A stretch of 36,445 nucleotides of DNA, taken from NCBI GenBank assembly GCA_964579295.1, contig CAZOGK010000032.1, positions 1 to 36,445 of the forward strand. Direction: 5' to 3'. The stretch comes from JAAYYY01 sp964579295 (GTDB lineage Bacteria > Chloroflexota > Anaerolineae > Promineifilales > Promineifilaceae). Under the pieces are notes generated by a model that did not search any database, was not told the origin of the DNA, and was given only the letters and a program-made list of their open reading frames with translations. The translations under genes and the position numbers were made by a program. Positions 26,843 to 34,228 of this stretch are shown here, piece by piece; position 1 is the first letter of the stretch, and each line of letters starts with the position of its first letter.

Positions 26843-29276
26843 GGGCGGCCTCCTCCAGGATGTTCACTTCAGTCACCGGCTCGTCGGGCTGGTGGGGGAT
26901 GCGGAAGCTCTTAATTTCGCAGGGGCGGAAGCTCGCTTCGATTTCCCGCCCCCAGTGCGGCAGGCAGATGGTGGCCGTGGTCGCCACGCGCGCCGTCTCG
27001 TAGCAGCGCAGGATGAGCGCGTCGCCTTCTTCCGCCTGCTTGAGAACGGTGACGACGATGTTGTCGCTATCCGTCGCCACGAAGGAGTCGCGCCAGGGCA
27101 GGCTGCCATCCTCGTGATAGGTGCCCACCAGCGCCGCGGGCCGCTGGTTCAGCTCCGCCGCCTGGCGTACCGTGCCCGCCTCCTCCCAGCCGCCGGCGTG
27201 GGGCAGCAGGGCGTAGCTGAAGCGCTGCACACCCTGGTCGATGAACTGGTAGCTGGCGTCCGGCAGCGGCTCGGCGGGGATGTGGTGGGCGTAGATGGGG
27301 CTGCGCAGCACGGTCAGGCCCATGTCGCGGATATTGCTGTCGAAGCTGTACTTGCCGTCGTTGAGCAGGCTCAGGCCATAGCGCTCGCCCGTGTCGCGGG
27401 CCGTGCCGGAGACATCCACCCAGCTCTGGCCCGGCTCCTCCTCGCCGTTGGCAAAGCGCTCCTTGTGGCCGTAAGGAATCTCGTAGACGGTGCGCATGAA
27501 GACGACGTTGACCGGGAAGCGCAGCTTGAGCAGCTTGAACTGCTCGCGCCAGTCCACGGTCACATGCACGTCGATGCGGTCCAGCGCGGCGTACAGGGTG
27601 AAATCTTGCACCAGCGTCGAGTCGCCATAGCGGCTGCGCACGCGGATGACCGACTTCACCGGCCCGTGCTCGACGCGGCGCACGCTCTCGGCCTGGAACT
27701 CGCCGGCAACGTCGCCGTAGCGGAAGATGTTGTGGCTCCAGGTGTCGCTCTCGTCGGCCAGCACCAGCGCGCGCGCCGCCGGCGCCTCGAAGACCTCCAC
27801 GCCGTGGCGCAGGTCGCGCAGGCTGGCAATGGCCCCCGTCTGCGGGTCAATCTCCAGCCGCAGGCGGCCGTTGTCCAGCACCGTGTCGGTGGCGGCCATC
27901 GTGGGCAGCTCACCCGGCGCGTCGCCGCTCACCACGCGGTAGACGCGGTAGCCCAGCGGCGGCAGCGTCGCCAGGAAGCTGAGCCGGTGGCGCCCGCGCG
28001 CCGTCGTCTCCGACTGCACGAGCTGCAGCGGCACGACCTCGCCCTTGTCGTCCAGCAGCCGCTGCGTCTCGGCAAAGCTGCCGTACTCCACCTCGACATT
28101 GGCGCGCACTTCCCAGGCGTGCGGGTTAAAGACGACAATCGGCTTCTCGCCATCTTCCGGTCCCATGCGCACCTGCCAGACGAGCGACTGCAGCGCCAGG
28201 TTGAGCGCCCGGTCGGCAATGGCCATCGCCTCGCCGTAGAGATGGGCGGCGTCGTCGTAGGCCGAGGGCAGGCTGGTGCCGGCGAGGATGTCGTGGAACT
28301 GGTTAAAGAGGACGTTCTTCCAGGCGCGCTCGAACTCGGCCGGGTAGGGCTGGCCCGTGTGGCGGCTGGCAATGGCCGACCATTTCTCGGCCAGCAGCAG
28401 CCGGTTCTCGGCGGTGCGGTTCCAGCGCTTGATGCCCGAGTGGGCGGCGTAGGCGCCGCTGGCGTGGCGCTGCAGCTCGTCGTGCACCACGGGAATGGGC
28501 AGCCCGGCCGCTTCCACGGCGGCAAAGTAGCGCTCCGGCGTGCTGAAGAGCAGGCGCGGCAGCTCTGGCTCTTCGGTCAGGCGCCGGATGCTCTCGACGT
28601 TCTCCCGCGTCGGCCCACCGCCGTGGTTGCCCACGCCGTAGAAGCACATCAGCTCGGCGAAGGGCGCTTTCAGCTCGGCCGCGCAGCGCCGCACGTGCTT
28701 ATCCAGCTCTTTACCCCAGGAGCCGTACTCGAAGGCGATGCGGAAGGCCAGCACGCGCGAGCCGTCGTCGGACGCCCACCAGAAGAGGCGGCCCGGTAGC
28801 CCCTTTTCGTGCGGGCCGGGCCGGGTGAAGACGTAATAGTCGAGCCCGCTCAGCTTGAGGATTTGCGGCAGCATGCCGTTGTGGCCGAAGCTGTCCACGT
28901 TGTAGCCAACGCGCGCCCGCCGCCCGAACTTCTGCTGGAAGTAGCGCTGGCCGTAGAGCCCCTGGCGGGCAAACGACTCGCCGCCGGGCACGTTGCAGTC
29001 GGGCTGTAGCCACCAGCCGCCGCTCAGCTCCCAGCGCCCCTCGGCCACCCGCTGCTGAATCTCGCGGAACATGGCCGGGTCGCTCTGCTCGACCCATTCG
29101 TAGAAGACGGCCGAGCTGGAGACGAAGGTAAAATCGTCATACTCCGTCATCCGGTCCAGCGCCGAGCGAAAGGTGGCCTTCACCTCGTGAAAGCCCTCGG
29201 TCCATTGCCAGAGCCAGACCGGGTCAATGTGCCCGTTGCCGATCATGTGGAGTGTTGTCTGTTTTGCTTCGGTCAT
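26835..29276 (-). CDS. Alpha-mannosidase-type glycoside hydrolase family 38
   Basis: An 813-residue retaining glycosidase; AAGGA lies just upstream of the ATG. No signal peptide, so cytoplasmic. The N-terminal catalytic domain has the zinc motif GNGHIDPVWLWQW (His16, Asp18), nucleophile Asp128 in GYNVDSFGHNG, and zinc His328 in NQFHDILAGTS. The middle helical domain and C-terminal beta domains follow (VVFNPHAWEVRANVEV, LPPLGYRVYRVV), ending in a region with TATICLPHWGREIEASF. GH38 enzymes cleave alpha-mannosides from oligosaccharides, but distant members act on other alpha-glycosides. It is 74 nt downstream of the GH43 gene, separated by heptamer element 11. A second, more divergent GH38 lies at 34229-36445. 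Confidence 0.93.
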   Translation of the reverse strand: MTEAKQTTLHMIGNGHIDPVWLWQWTEGFHEVKATFRSALDRMTEYDDFTFVSSSAVFYEWVEQSDPAMFREIQQRVAEGRWELSGGWWLQPDCNVPGGESFARQGLYGQRYFQQKFGRRARVGYNVDSFGHNGMLPQILKLSGLDYYVFTRPGPHEKGLPGRLFWWASDDGSRVLAFRIAFEYGSWGKELDKHVRRCAAELKAPFAELMCFYGVGNHGGGPTRENVESIRRLTEEPELPRLLFSTPERYFAAVEAAGLPIPVVHDELQRHASGAYAAHSGIKRWNRTAENRLLLAEKWSAIASRHTGQPYPAEFERAWKNVLFNQFHDILAGTSLPSAYDDAAHLYGEAMAIADRALNLALQSLVWQVRMGPEDGEKPIVVFNPHAWEVRANVEVEYGSFAETQRLLDDKGEVVPLQLVQSETTARGRHRLSFLATLPPLGYRVYRVVSGDAPGELPTMAATDTVLDNGRLRLEIDPQTGAIASLRDLRHGVEVFEAPAARALVLADESDTWSHNIFRYGDVAGEFQAESVRRVEHGPVKSVIRVRSRYGDSTLVQDFTLYAALDRIDVHVTVDWREQFKLLKLRFPVNVVFMRTVYEIPYGHKERFANGEEEPGQSWVDVSGTARDTGERYGLSLLNDGKYSFDSNIRDMGLTVLRSPIYAHHIPAEPLPDASYQFIDQGVQRFSYALLPHAGGWEEAGTVRQAAELNQRPAALVGTYHEDGSLPWRDSFVATDSDNIVVTVLKQAEEGDALILRCYETARVATTATICLPHWGREIEASFRPCEIKSFRIPHQPDEPVTEVNILEEAAHG

Positions 29277-29289
29277 GGTCTTCCTTCTA

Positions 29290-29344
29290 GAGTTGCGAGT
29301 TACGAGTTACGACTGTCGAACCTCTCGTAACTCGTAACTCGTCA
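29290..29344. repeat. Heptamer hairpin element 11 (GAGTTAC/CTCGTAA family)
   Basis: Units GAGTTGC, GAGTTAC, GAGTTAC, spacer GACTGTCGAACCT, then CTCGTAA, CTCGTAA, CTCGTCA. It ends 6 nt before the GH43 stop and begins 13 nt upstream of the GH38 start. Confidence 0.88.
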
Positions 29345-29349
29345 CGCTC

Positions 29350-30327
29350 TTATCTCGTCTCCACCACCGGCCGTCCCTCCTCCCAGCGAAGCGGGGCCAG
29401 GTTGAGGTGGCGGCCCTCGCTGGGCGACCAGGAGTGGAAAAGGAGCCAGGTAGCGCCGTCGGCGGTCTGCACCACGTCCTGCCCGCCGGGTCCGACAAGG
29501 CCGGCGGGGATGCTCGTCGCCAGCAGCGGCCCGCTTGCCTTCTCGTAAGGGCCCAGCGGCGCGCCGGCCACGGCGTAGCCCACACCGTAGTGCTGGCTGG
29601 CGTAATGGTTGGCCGAATAGAAGAGGACGTAGCGGCCGTCCTGCTTCCACAGCGTCGGCCCTTCCACCAGCCCGCCTTCCCACGACTGGTCGGCGGTCAC
29701 CAGGCGCGCCGGCTCGCCAGCCAGCGTGCGGCCGTCGTCTGCCAGCGGCTGGATGAAAATCCAGGTCCGGCCGCCGGACCAGGCGTTGCCATCATTCTTC
29801 CACAGCAGGTAGCGGCGGCCGTCGTCGTCCACAAAGGTCGCCGGGTCAATGGAGCCGCCCATGTCGAGCTGGCAGACGAGCGGCCCGTCGCCCAGCGGCG
29901 TAAACGGCCCGGCCGGCTCCTCGGCCCAGGCCGCGCCAATACATTGCAGGCCGCCCGTACCCAACGCCAGCCGCGCCGTGAAGGTCATCAGATAGCCGCC
30001 GTCCAGCGCCATCACGTCGGGCGCCCAGGCATAGCCAAAGTCCTGTACGGCCCACGCCGGCAGCGCCGGCAGCGCGTCGCCCAGCAGCTCCCAGCGCACC
30101 AGGTCCGGCGAGCGCGCCACCTGGATATTGCGCCCGCCGCTGTTGGTGGCATAGGCGAAATAGCCGCCGTCCACGGCAATAACGTCCGGGTCGGGAAAAT
30201 CGCCGGCAAAGACCGGGTTCGTAAAGTCGCCCGGCCCCAGCGCAACCGTCTCGTCGGGCAGCGCGCTACAACTGGCCAACGCCATCAGCAACGCCAGCAG
30301 GCCGAGGCAGAGCCGTATGTCCTGCAT
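29350..30327 (-). CDS. Secreted GH43-family lipoprotein (arabinosidase/xylosidase-type)
   Basis: A 325-residue lipoprotein: signal peptide with lipobox LASC (Cys20), then a five-blade propeller of the GH43 type. Expected catalytic residues are visible: Asp46 in GDFPDPDVI (base), Asp in GSIDPATFVDDDGRRYLLWKN (pKa modulator) and Glu in GGLVEGPTLWKQDGRYVLFYS (acid). GH43 enzymes hydrolyse alpha-L-arabinofuranosides, beta-xylosides or beta-galactosides; specificity cannot be read here. The gene is probably the exported enzyme of the locus. Its start is odd: AGGAGGAGG (30370-30362) lies 34 nt upstream of ATG 30327, with a tandem heptamer array (30321-30362) in between that also contains the start codon. 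Confidence 0.88.
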   Translation of the reverse strand: MQDIRLCLGLLALLMALASCSALPDETVALGPGDFTNPVFAGDFPDPDVIAVDGGYFAYATNSGGRNIQVARSPDLVRWELLGDALPALPAWAVQDFGYAWAPDVMALDGGYLMTFTARLALGTGGLQCIGAAWAEEPAGPFTPLGDGPLVCQLDMGGSIDPATFVDDDGRRYLLWKNDGNAWSGGRTWIFIQPLADDGRTLAGEPARLVTADQSWEGGLVEGPTLWKQDGRYVLFYSANHYASQHYGVGYAVAGAPLGPYEKASGPLLATSIPAGLVGPGGQDVVQTADGATWLLFHSWSPSEGRHLNLAPLRWEEGRPVVETR

Positions 30328-30362
30328 CCTGTACCCTGCATCCTGTACCCTGCAACTCGCAC
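30321..30362. repeat. Tandem heptamer array 12 at the GH43 start
   Basis: Six 7-bp units in direct orientation: CCTGCAT, CCTGTAC, CCTGCAT, CCTGTAC, CCTGCAA, CTCGCAC. There is no returning arm, unlike the hairpin elements. The GH43 ATG (30327-30325, minus) lies in the first unit. Confidence 0.88.
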
Positions 30363-30370
30363 CTCCTCCT

Positions 30371-31435
30371 TCACCACACCGGCTCCGGCGGCGCGAAGCT
30401 GGTGATGGTGGGCACGGCGCCGCCGCGTTCGGCCGATTCGCGGGCGGCGCAGAGGATTTCCACCACGTGCGCGGCCTGCTCGCCGCTGACGCGCGCCGGC
30501 CGGTCGTCGCGAATGGCCTGCACCAGGTCCAGCACGCCGCGCTCCCAGCGGAAGCCGCCGGGCGGCGCCTCCTGCACCAGGGGCGCCGGCTCGTAAGCCT
30601 GCTCCCAGGGCGCGATAGCCACGCCGGCGTCGGGCATGAACCAGTGGCTCAGCGCCAGCGAGGCCTCGTCGCCGTGAAAGGCGATACCCGCCGCCTGCGT
30701 GCGCTGGCTCACGTAGAAGTTGGCCGTCAGCCGCGCCAGCGGCCCGCTGGCAAACTCCACCAGCACCACGTGGAAGTCGGGCGTCTGCAGGCGATAGGGC
30801 TGCCCCTTCTTGGTGACCCGCTCCGGCAGCAGCACCGTCTCGTAGGCGGTGACGCGGCTGGCCGGGCCGAAGATGGTCGTGAGCAGCGTCAGCGGGTAGA
30901 CCCCCACGTCGAAGAGCGGCCCCACCTCGTAGAAGGGCTGCGGCGCCGGGTGCCAGGTCTCGATACGGCCCCAGTCTACCTCGGCGTAGGCCAGGCGCAC
31001 CGTCCCCAGCCGCCCCTCGCGGATCAGCTTCCAGGCTGTCTGCTGCGCTTCGCCCAGGTGGTTGCTGGGCGCGCTTGCCAGCCGCACGCCCTGCTGGCGG
31101 GCCAGCGCCGTCAGGGCAATGGCCTCCTCGGCCGTCAGCGCCAGCGGCTTCTCGCTGTAGACATGGCGTCCGGCCTGCAGGCAGCGCCGCGTCACCTCGT
31201 AGTGGGCCTGGTGGATGGTCAGGTTGACCACCAGCTCGATAGCCTCGTCGGCCAGCATCTCCTCCAGGTCGGCGTAGACGCGGCCGCCGTATTTTTCCGC
31301 CAGCGTCTGCGCCCGCGCCGGCTCCAGGTCGCTGTAGCCGCGCACGGCTACCTGCTGCGGCTCGGCCAGCGCGCGCGCGTAGGCGTCGGCAATGACGCCG
31401 CAGCCGACAATACCGATTCCCATTGGCTCGCTCAT
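30371..31435 (-). CDS. Gfo/Idh/MocA-family oxidoreductase
   Basis: A 354-residue NAD(P)-dependent dehydrogenase of sugars or sugar derivatives. The ATG is preceded by AAGGAG about 9 nt upstream, inside the end of the isomerase gene. The N-terminal Rossmann domain has GIVGCGVIADAYARAL and the catalytic/cofactor motif HVYSEKPLAL (Lys96), with NLTIHQAHYEV between. The C-terminal alpha/beta domain has FYEVGPLFDVGVYPLTLL and a His in the substrate region (SHWFMPDAG). It lies 3 nt downstream of the TIM-barrel gene, so the two very likely work together, for example oxidising a monosaccharide before or after isomerisation. Exact substrate unknown. Confidence 0.92.
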   Translation of the reverse strand: MSEPMGIGIVGCGVIADAYARALAEPQQVAVRGYSDLEPARAQTLAEKYGGRVYADLEEMLADEAIELVVNLTIHQAHYEVTRRCLQAGRHVYSEKPLALTAEEAIALTALARQQGVRLASAPSNHLGEAQQTAWKLIREGRLGTVRLAYAEVDWGRIETWHPAPQPFYEVGPLFDVGVYPLTLLTTIFGPASRVTAYETVLLPERVTKKGQPYRLQTPDFHVVLVEFASGPLARLTANFYVSQRTQAAGIAFHGDEASLALSHWFMPDAGVAIAPWEQAYEPAPLVQEAPPGGFRWERGVLDLVQAIRDDRPARVSGEQAAHVVEILCAARESAERGGAVPTITSFAPPEPVW

Positions 31436-31438
31436 TGT

Positions 31439-32245
31439 CTAATTCTCCTTCATCCATCCCTGCAGCAGGCGCAAGGCCGCGCCCACCGCTTCCGTCGGGT
31501 CGTCATGTTCCGGCTCGTGCTCGACGCTGATGGCCCCCGTGTAGCCGATGTCGCGCAGCGCCGCCACACAGGCGCGCAGGGGCACGACGCCCTCGCCATA
31601 GGGCACCGTGACGTGCTCCGGCCCCGCCGTGGCATCCTTGAGATGGACGTGGAAGAGATGGTCGCGCAGCTCACGCAGCGCTGTGGCCGCGTCATAGCCC
31701 TGCGTGCCCCACCAGCCGGTATCGACGCAGACGCCAATGACGCCGCCGCCCCCGTCGCCCACTTTGGCCAGCATCTCCGCCGGCGTCTTTTCCGGGTGGT
31801 TCTCCAGCGCCAGCTTGACGCCGAACTGTTGCAGCACGTCCACCGCGGCGGCCCGGTCGTCCTCCAGCAGCGAGGTAGAGCCGGCAATAAGCGGCGCGCC
31901 GATGGCCGCCGCAATCTGGCAGGTGCGCTCGAATGCCGGGCGCGACGCGCCGCCCCAGCCGGCATAGCCGGTCACCTGCAGCCCGTAATCGTCCAGCAGG
32001 GCGCGCGCCGTGGCGATCTGCCCATCGGTGGCCCAGCTCTGGTTGAGGTGCGCCTGCCACAGCTCCACCGCGCCAAAGCCAAGCGCCACAATCTCGTCCA
32101 GCAGCGCCGCCAGCCGGTCGTGGTAGCTCTCTTCCGGCTGGAAATAATCATTCACTGCCCGGTCTCCGTGGCCCCAGCCTCGCATCTGGTAGCCCACCTC
32201 GCGCCCCACAAAGTTGGCCGTAATAAAGGAAATGGTGTTGTTCAT
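31439..32245 (-). CDS. Sugar phosphate isomerase/epimerase-type TIM-barrel protein
   Basis: A 268-residue xylose-isomerase-like (AP endonuclease 2) barrel. GAGAGG lies upstream of the ATG at 32245. Typical barrel-end metal ligands are seen: Glu in FGAVELWQAHL, Glu in LALENHPEKTPAEM, Asp/Trp in GVCVDTGWWG, His in LFHVHLKDA and Glu in ISVEHEPEHD. Families with this fold include hydroxypyruvate isomerase and OtnI, inosose dehydratase and tagatose epimerase. With the four-carbon acid kinase in the same locus, an OtnI-like role is conceivable but not shown. It is tightly linked to the Gfo/Idh/MocA gene downstream. Upstream is a 140-nt gap with GGTAGGTC palindromes. Confidence 0.9.
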   Translation of the reverse strand: MNNTISFITANFVGREVGYQMRGWGHGDRAVNDYFQPEESYHDRLAALLDEIVALGFGAVELWQAHLNQSWATDGQIATARALLDDYGLQVTGYAGWGGASRPAFERTCQIAAAIGAPLIAGSTSLLEDDRAAAVDVLQQFGVKLALENHPEKTPAEMLAKVGDGGGGVIGVCVDTGWWGTQGYDAATALRELRDHLFHVHLKDATAGPEHVTVPYGEGVVPLRACVAALRDIGYTGAISVEHEPEHDDPTEAVGAALRLLQGWMKEN

Positions 32246-32265
32246 GGTGTTATCCTCTCCATTCT

Positions 32266-32349
32266 GGTAGGTCAGGGTTTCAACCTGACGCCGGTCTATG
32301 CTTACCAGGTGGCCGGCAGGCCTGTGTCGGGTTGCAAACCCGACCTACC
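32266..32349. repeat. Pair of GGTAGGTC palindromes, nested inverted repeat
   Basis: Left copy GGTAGGTCAGGGTTTCAACC with the CTGAC return arm (32266-32290). Right copy GTCGGGTT, loop GCA, AACCCGAC (perfect 8 bp), ending GACCTACC at 32349. The outer GGTAGGTC and GACCTACC form a larger inverted repeat around about 35 nt. Same type as 14753-14774. Confidence 0.7.
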
Positions 32350-32385
32350 GATGCCAGACCCCGACTATCTCGCTCGTCACTCGCA

Positions 32386-34227
32386 CTATCCACTACCGAC
32401 TGTAATAAGCGCCTCGGCCTGCTGGCCCAACCGGCGCTCGCCAATCGTCACGTCTGCCGCCACGCGCGCCCGGCGCATCTGCAGGCCGGCCGGCGGCGTC
32501 ACCGCAAACTCAGCGCGCCCGCCCAATGGCATGGTAGCCATCTCCGGCATCACCCGCCACCCCGCCGGGACCACGAGCCGCACTTTGCAAATGGCGAATG
32601 GCAAATTGCCAATTGCAGAATCCTCTTCCTTGCCATTTGCCATTCGCCATTCGCCATTCCCCACCGTCACGGTGAGTTCCACCGTCTCTCCCCCTTCCAC
32701 TTCCACCTCATACGGCTCCATGCGCGCCGCAAAGCCTTCGGCGCCGAACTGCAGCGCCGCCGCCGGCAGCAGCTCGCGGTGCAGGCGAGCCAGCGCCTCG
32801 CCGCGCGCGGCCAGCGCCTCCAGATAGCCGGGCGCGGGCCGCAGCGGCGCCCAGTGGCCGCTGAGGATGAGGTCGGGCGCCAGCCGGCGATAGAGGGCGG
32901 CGCTGCGCCGGTAATCGTCCACCTCAAAGCCGTTGCCGTAGACGTAGTTCAACCCCAGCCCGTCCTCGTCGCTGTATTGGTCGCCGGTCGCCAGCACGCG
33001 CATGCCGTCCACCGCAAAGGCGATGGCTACCGCGTAGCGCGTGTGGCCCGGCAGCGGGTAGAGCGTCAGCTCGTACTCCTCCCAGCGCACTGGCTCTCCC
33101 AGCGGCAGCACGCGGTCCACCGGGATGGGGTCGTACCAGAGGCAGGGCAGGTTGTAGCGCTGGGGCGCCTGCAAGATGGGCGCGAAATTGGCCGCGGCCC
33201 ATACCCGCGTCCCTTCCACGTCGCGCAGCAGGTTGAGCCCGGCTACGTGGTCGTCGTGGTAGTGGGTCGGCAGCGCCACGTCGATGCTGGTCACGCCGTA
33301 CTGCTCCTTGAGCGCCGGCAGCGTGTAGAGCCAGGGGCGGCGCGAGGCGCGGTCGCTGCCCGCCGCCACGCCGCCGATGCAGTCGTAGCCATAGTCGATC
33401 ATGAGCGCCTTGCCGCTGGCCGCAAGCAGCACGTAGCTGTTAGCCATGCTGGTGCGGTTCATGAGCAGGTGCGGGCTGAGCGCCTCATACGGCTCGGCCA
33501 GCAGCGCGAAGAGGCGCGGGTTGTGGCGCCGCTCGCGCAGCAGCGCGGCCAGCCGGGCAATCAGCAGGTCGATGGCCCCGGCCGCGTCCTCCTGCACCAG
33601 CAGGCCATGCGACGGCAGCAGCCAGTGCGGCTGGCGCCGCTGCAGCGACGCCAGCGAGAAGATGGCGAGGGCGATGCCTTCGCCGCCGTTGTAGCTCCAT
33701 TGCGTCGCCGCCAGCGACCAGAGCTGGCCCGGCCCGGCAATAAGGTCGCCGCTGAAAGCGAGGCGCCGCCCGTCCAGCTCGGCCAGCAGGGTGATGCTGC
33801 CGGTGGTGTGGCCGGGCGTGGGCAGCACTTCCAGCCGCAGCTCGTCAAAGGCCAGCATCTCGTAGTCGCGCAGCGTGCCGGCCAGGGCGACCGGCTCCAG
33901 CAGCGAGAAGCGATCCTGGCGCATGTTATAGTTGTTGCGTACCTCCCGCGCCTGCCAGTGGGCGTCCACGCTGTGGAAGAGATCCTGCTCGGCGTGCGGC
34001 GCCCAGATGCGGATGCCGGCGGCGGCGGCCCGCGCCAGCCCCTGCCCCTGGTCGCGGTGGTGGTGGGTGAGCAGCACGTCGGTCGCCGGCGGCAGCCCGC
34101 GCGCCGCCAGCGCGTCCAGCACGTCGCCGCTGCCGAAATCGACCAGCACCGTGCGCGCCGCGCCCACCAGCGCGTAGACGTGGCAGGTATCGCGATAGAG
34201 AAAGAGGTGCGGCGAGAGCGCTTCCAT
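32386..34227 (-). CDS. Tandem metallo-beta-lactamase-fold hydrolase with C-terminal beta-sandwich
   Basis: A 613-residue protein with two MBL domains in one chain. Domain 1 (1-240) has LLTHHHRDQGQGL (H55xH57xD59 then Gln60 in place of the usual His), PTPGHTTGS, FSGDLI and PSHGLL. Domain 2 (about 255-490) has ALPTHYHDDHVAGL (intact HxHxDH), PLPGHTRYAV, ATGDQYSDEDG and SGHWAP. So domain 1 has lost one metal-site His while domain 2 looks fully equipped. A last domain (about 510-613, YEVEVEGGETVELTVTV, PAGWRVMPEMATMPLGG) is a beta-sandwich with an in-frame heptamer element (residues about 523-547). The ATG lies one base after the GH38 TGA, so it is coupled. Substrate unknown; the locus suggests a carbohydrate-linked ester or lactone. 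Confidence 0.88.
   Translation of the reverse strand: MEALSPHLFLYRDTCHVYALVGAARTVLVDFGSGDVLDALAARGLPPATDVLLTHHHRDQGQGLARAAAAGIRIWAPHAEQDLFHSVDAHWQAREVRNNYNMRQDRFSLLEPVALAGTLRDYEMLAFDELRLEVLPTPGHTTGSITLLAELDGRRLAFSGDLIAGPGQLWSLAATQWSYNGGEGIALAIFSLASLQRRQPHWLLPSHGLLVQEDAAGAIDLLIARLAALLRERRHNPRLFALLAEPYEALSPHLLMNRTSMANSYVLLAASGKALMIDYGYDCIGGVAAGSDRASRRPWLYTLPALKEQYGVTSIDVALPTHYHDDHVAGLNLLRDVEGTRVWAAANFAPILQAPQRYNLPCLWYDPIPVDRVLPLGEPVRWEEYELTLYPLPGHTRYAVAIAFAVDGMRVLATGDQYSDEDGLGLNYVYGNGFEVDDYRRSAALYRRLAPDLILSGHWAPLRPAPGYLEALAARGEALARLHRELLPAAALQFGAEGFAARMEPYEVEVEGGETVELTVTVGNGEWRMANGKEEDSAIGNLPFAICKVRLVVPAGWRVMPEMATMPLGGRAEFAVTPPAGLQMRRARVAADVTIGERRLGQQAEALITVGSG
32587..32659. repeat. Heptamer hairpin element 10 inside a coding sequence
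   Basis: Left units GCAAATG, GCGAATG, GCAAATT, GCCAATT, GCAGAAT; spacer CCTCTTCCTT; right units GCCATTT then GCCATTC three times. Same family as element 9, but it lies within the 3' part of the MBL gene and is read through in frame as NGEWRMANGKEEDSAIGNL and a few more residues. Confidence 0.9.
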
Positions 34228-34228
34228 G

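Noticed and set aside
26787..28799. Plus-strand frame of 670 codons opposite the GH38 gene
   Set aside because: Shadow of the GH38 coding strand; Val/Gly/Ala/Arg-rich without motifs.
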